Assembly: GCA_040003255.1 (NCBI GenBank)
Contig: JBDUCV010000104.1
Span: 1 to 5,609 of the forward strand
Direction of reading: 5' to 3'
From: JBDUCV01 sp040003255
Lineage (GTDB): Bacteria > Actinomycetota > Actinomycetes > Mycobacteriales > Jatrophihabitantaceae
DNA: 5,609 nucleotides
Below, piece after piece: positions 5,412 through 5,609 of the stretch (positions are counted from its first letter, which is position 1; each line of letters begins with the position of its first letter). Under the pieces are notes generated by a model. It worked only from the letters and a program-made list of their open reading frames with translations. It was not told the origin of the DNA and did no database searches. The translations under genes were made by a program, and so were the position numbers.

Positions 5412-5609
5412 TCATCCGACCTTGCTGACGAACGGTGCCCCGCCGACCGCCGAGTACAGCGACAGCGTGACCAACGGCAGCGTGAGCAGAGCGGCGATGA
5501 GCACGAGCCGCTCGGCCACTGGTGCCCGCAGGTGCGGCAGCGGTCGTCCCGAGATGAGCAGGACGGTGCCGAGCACAATCAGCACCTCGAGGGCGGTTGA
5601 GACGAGGTC
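5412..5609 (-). CDS. 3' end of a small membrane protein gene (partial)
   Basis: On the - strand the frame is open from the right edge to a TGA at 5412-5414, giving the last 65 residues. Two hydrophobic stretches look like membrane helices: ALEVLIVLGTVLLIS near the left of the visible part, and LVLIAALLTLPLVTLSLYSA after a positively charged connector (GRPLPHLRAPVAERL). The protein ends in GGAPFVSKVG. Third codon positions are strongly GC-biased. The visible part contains no ATG, so an ATG-based search misses it. It lies 57 bases upstream of the small secreted-protein gene on the same strand and may be co-transcribed with it. I cannot assign a family. Confidence 0.6.
   Translation of the reverse strand, partial: DLVSTALEVLIVLGTVLLISGRPLPHLRAPVAERLVLIAALLTLPLVTLSLYSAVGGAPFVSKVG

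Overview
The window carries an ergothioneine biosynthesis cluster of the actinobacterial egtABCDE type. All egt genes lie on the + strand and are tightly coupled. High G+C content, strong GC bias at third codon positions, GTG starts, overlapping stop/start codons and this gene order all point to a member of the Actinomycetota. I cannot place the genus.

Layout: 1-107 is the 3' end of an unidentified + strand gene. 108-527 is non-coding leader with several inverted repeats, including a 9-bp hairpin with a TTCG loop shortly before the first egt gene. 528-1781 is egtA (glutamate-cysteine ligase). 1774-3039 is egtB (iron-dependent sulfoxide synthase). 3045-4706 is one uninterrupted reading frame holding a complete EgtC amidohydrolase followed directly by a complete EgtD histidine methyltransferase, apparently an EgtC-EgtD fusion. 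4703-5059 is the first quarter of egtE (PLP-dependent C-S lyase), broken after about 100 codons. From 5122 to the right edge the coding sense switches to the - strand, with a small secreted-protein gene that appears frameshifted (5122-5354) and the 3' end of a membrane-protein gene (5412-5609).

Pathway: EgtA makes gamma-glutamylcysteine. The EgtD half trimethylates histidine to hercynine. EgtB joins the two with oxygen to give gamma-glutamyl-hercynylcysteine sulfoxide. The EgtC half removes glutamate. EgtE would cleave hercynylcysteine sulfoxide to ergothioneine. Everything up to the last step looks intact by motif. The last enzyme is truncated and lacks its PLP-lysine region, so the final step must come from elsewhere (another C-S lyase, or an egtE copy outside the window), unless the break is an assembly artefact.

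The points most worth a second look are the EgtC-EgtD fusion, the egtE truncation where the cluster meets opposing genes, the hairpin in the egtA leader, and the frameshifted small secreted protein with its repeated AHDxVP/AHDxIP motif. I found no RNA gene, CRISPR array or recognisable transposase.
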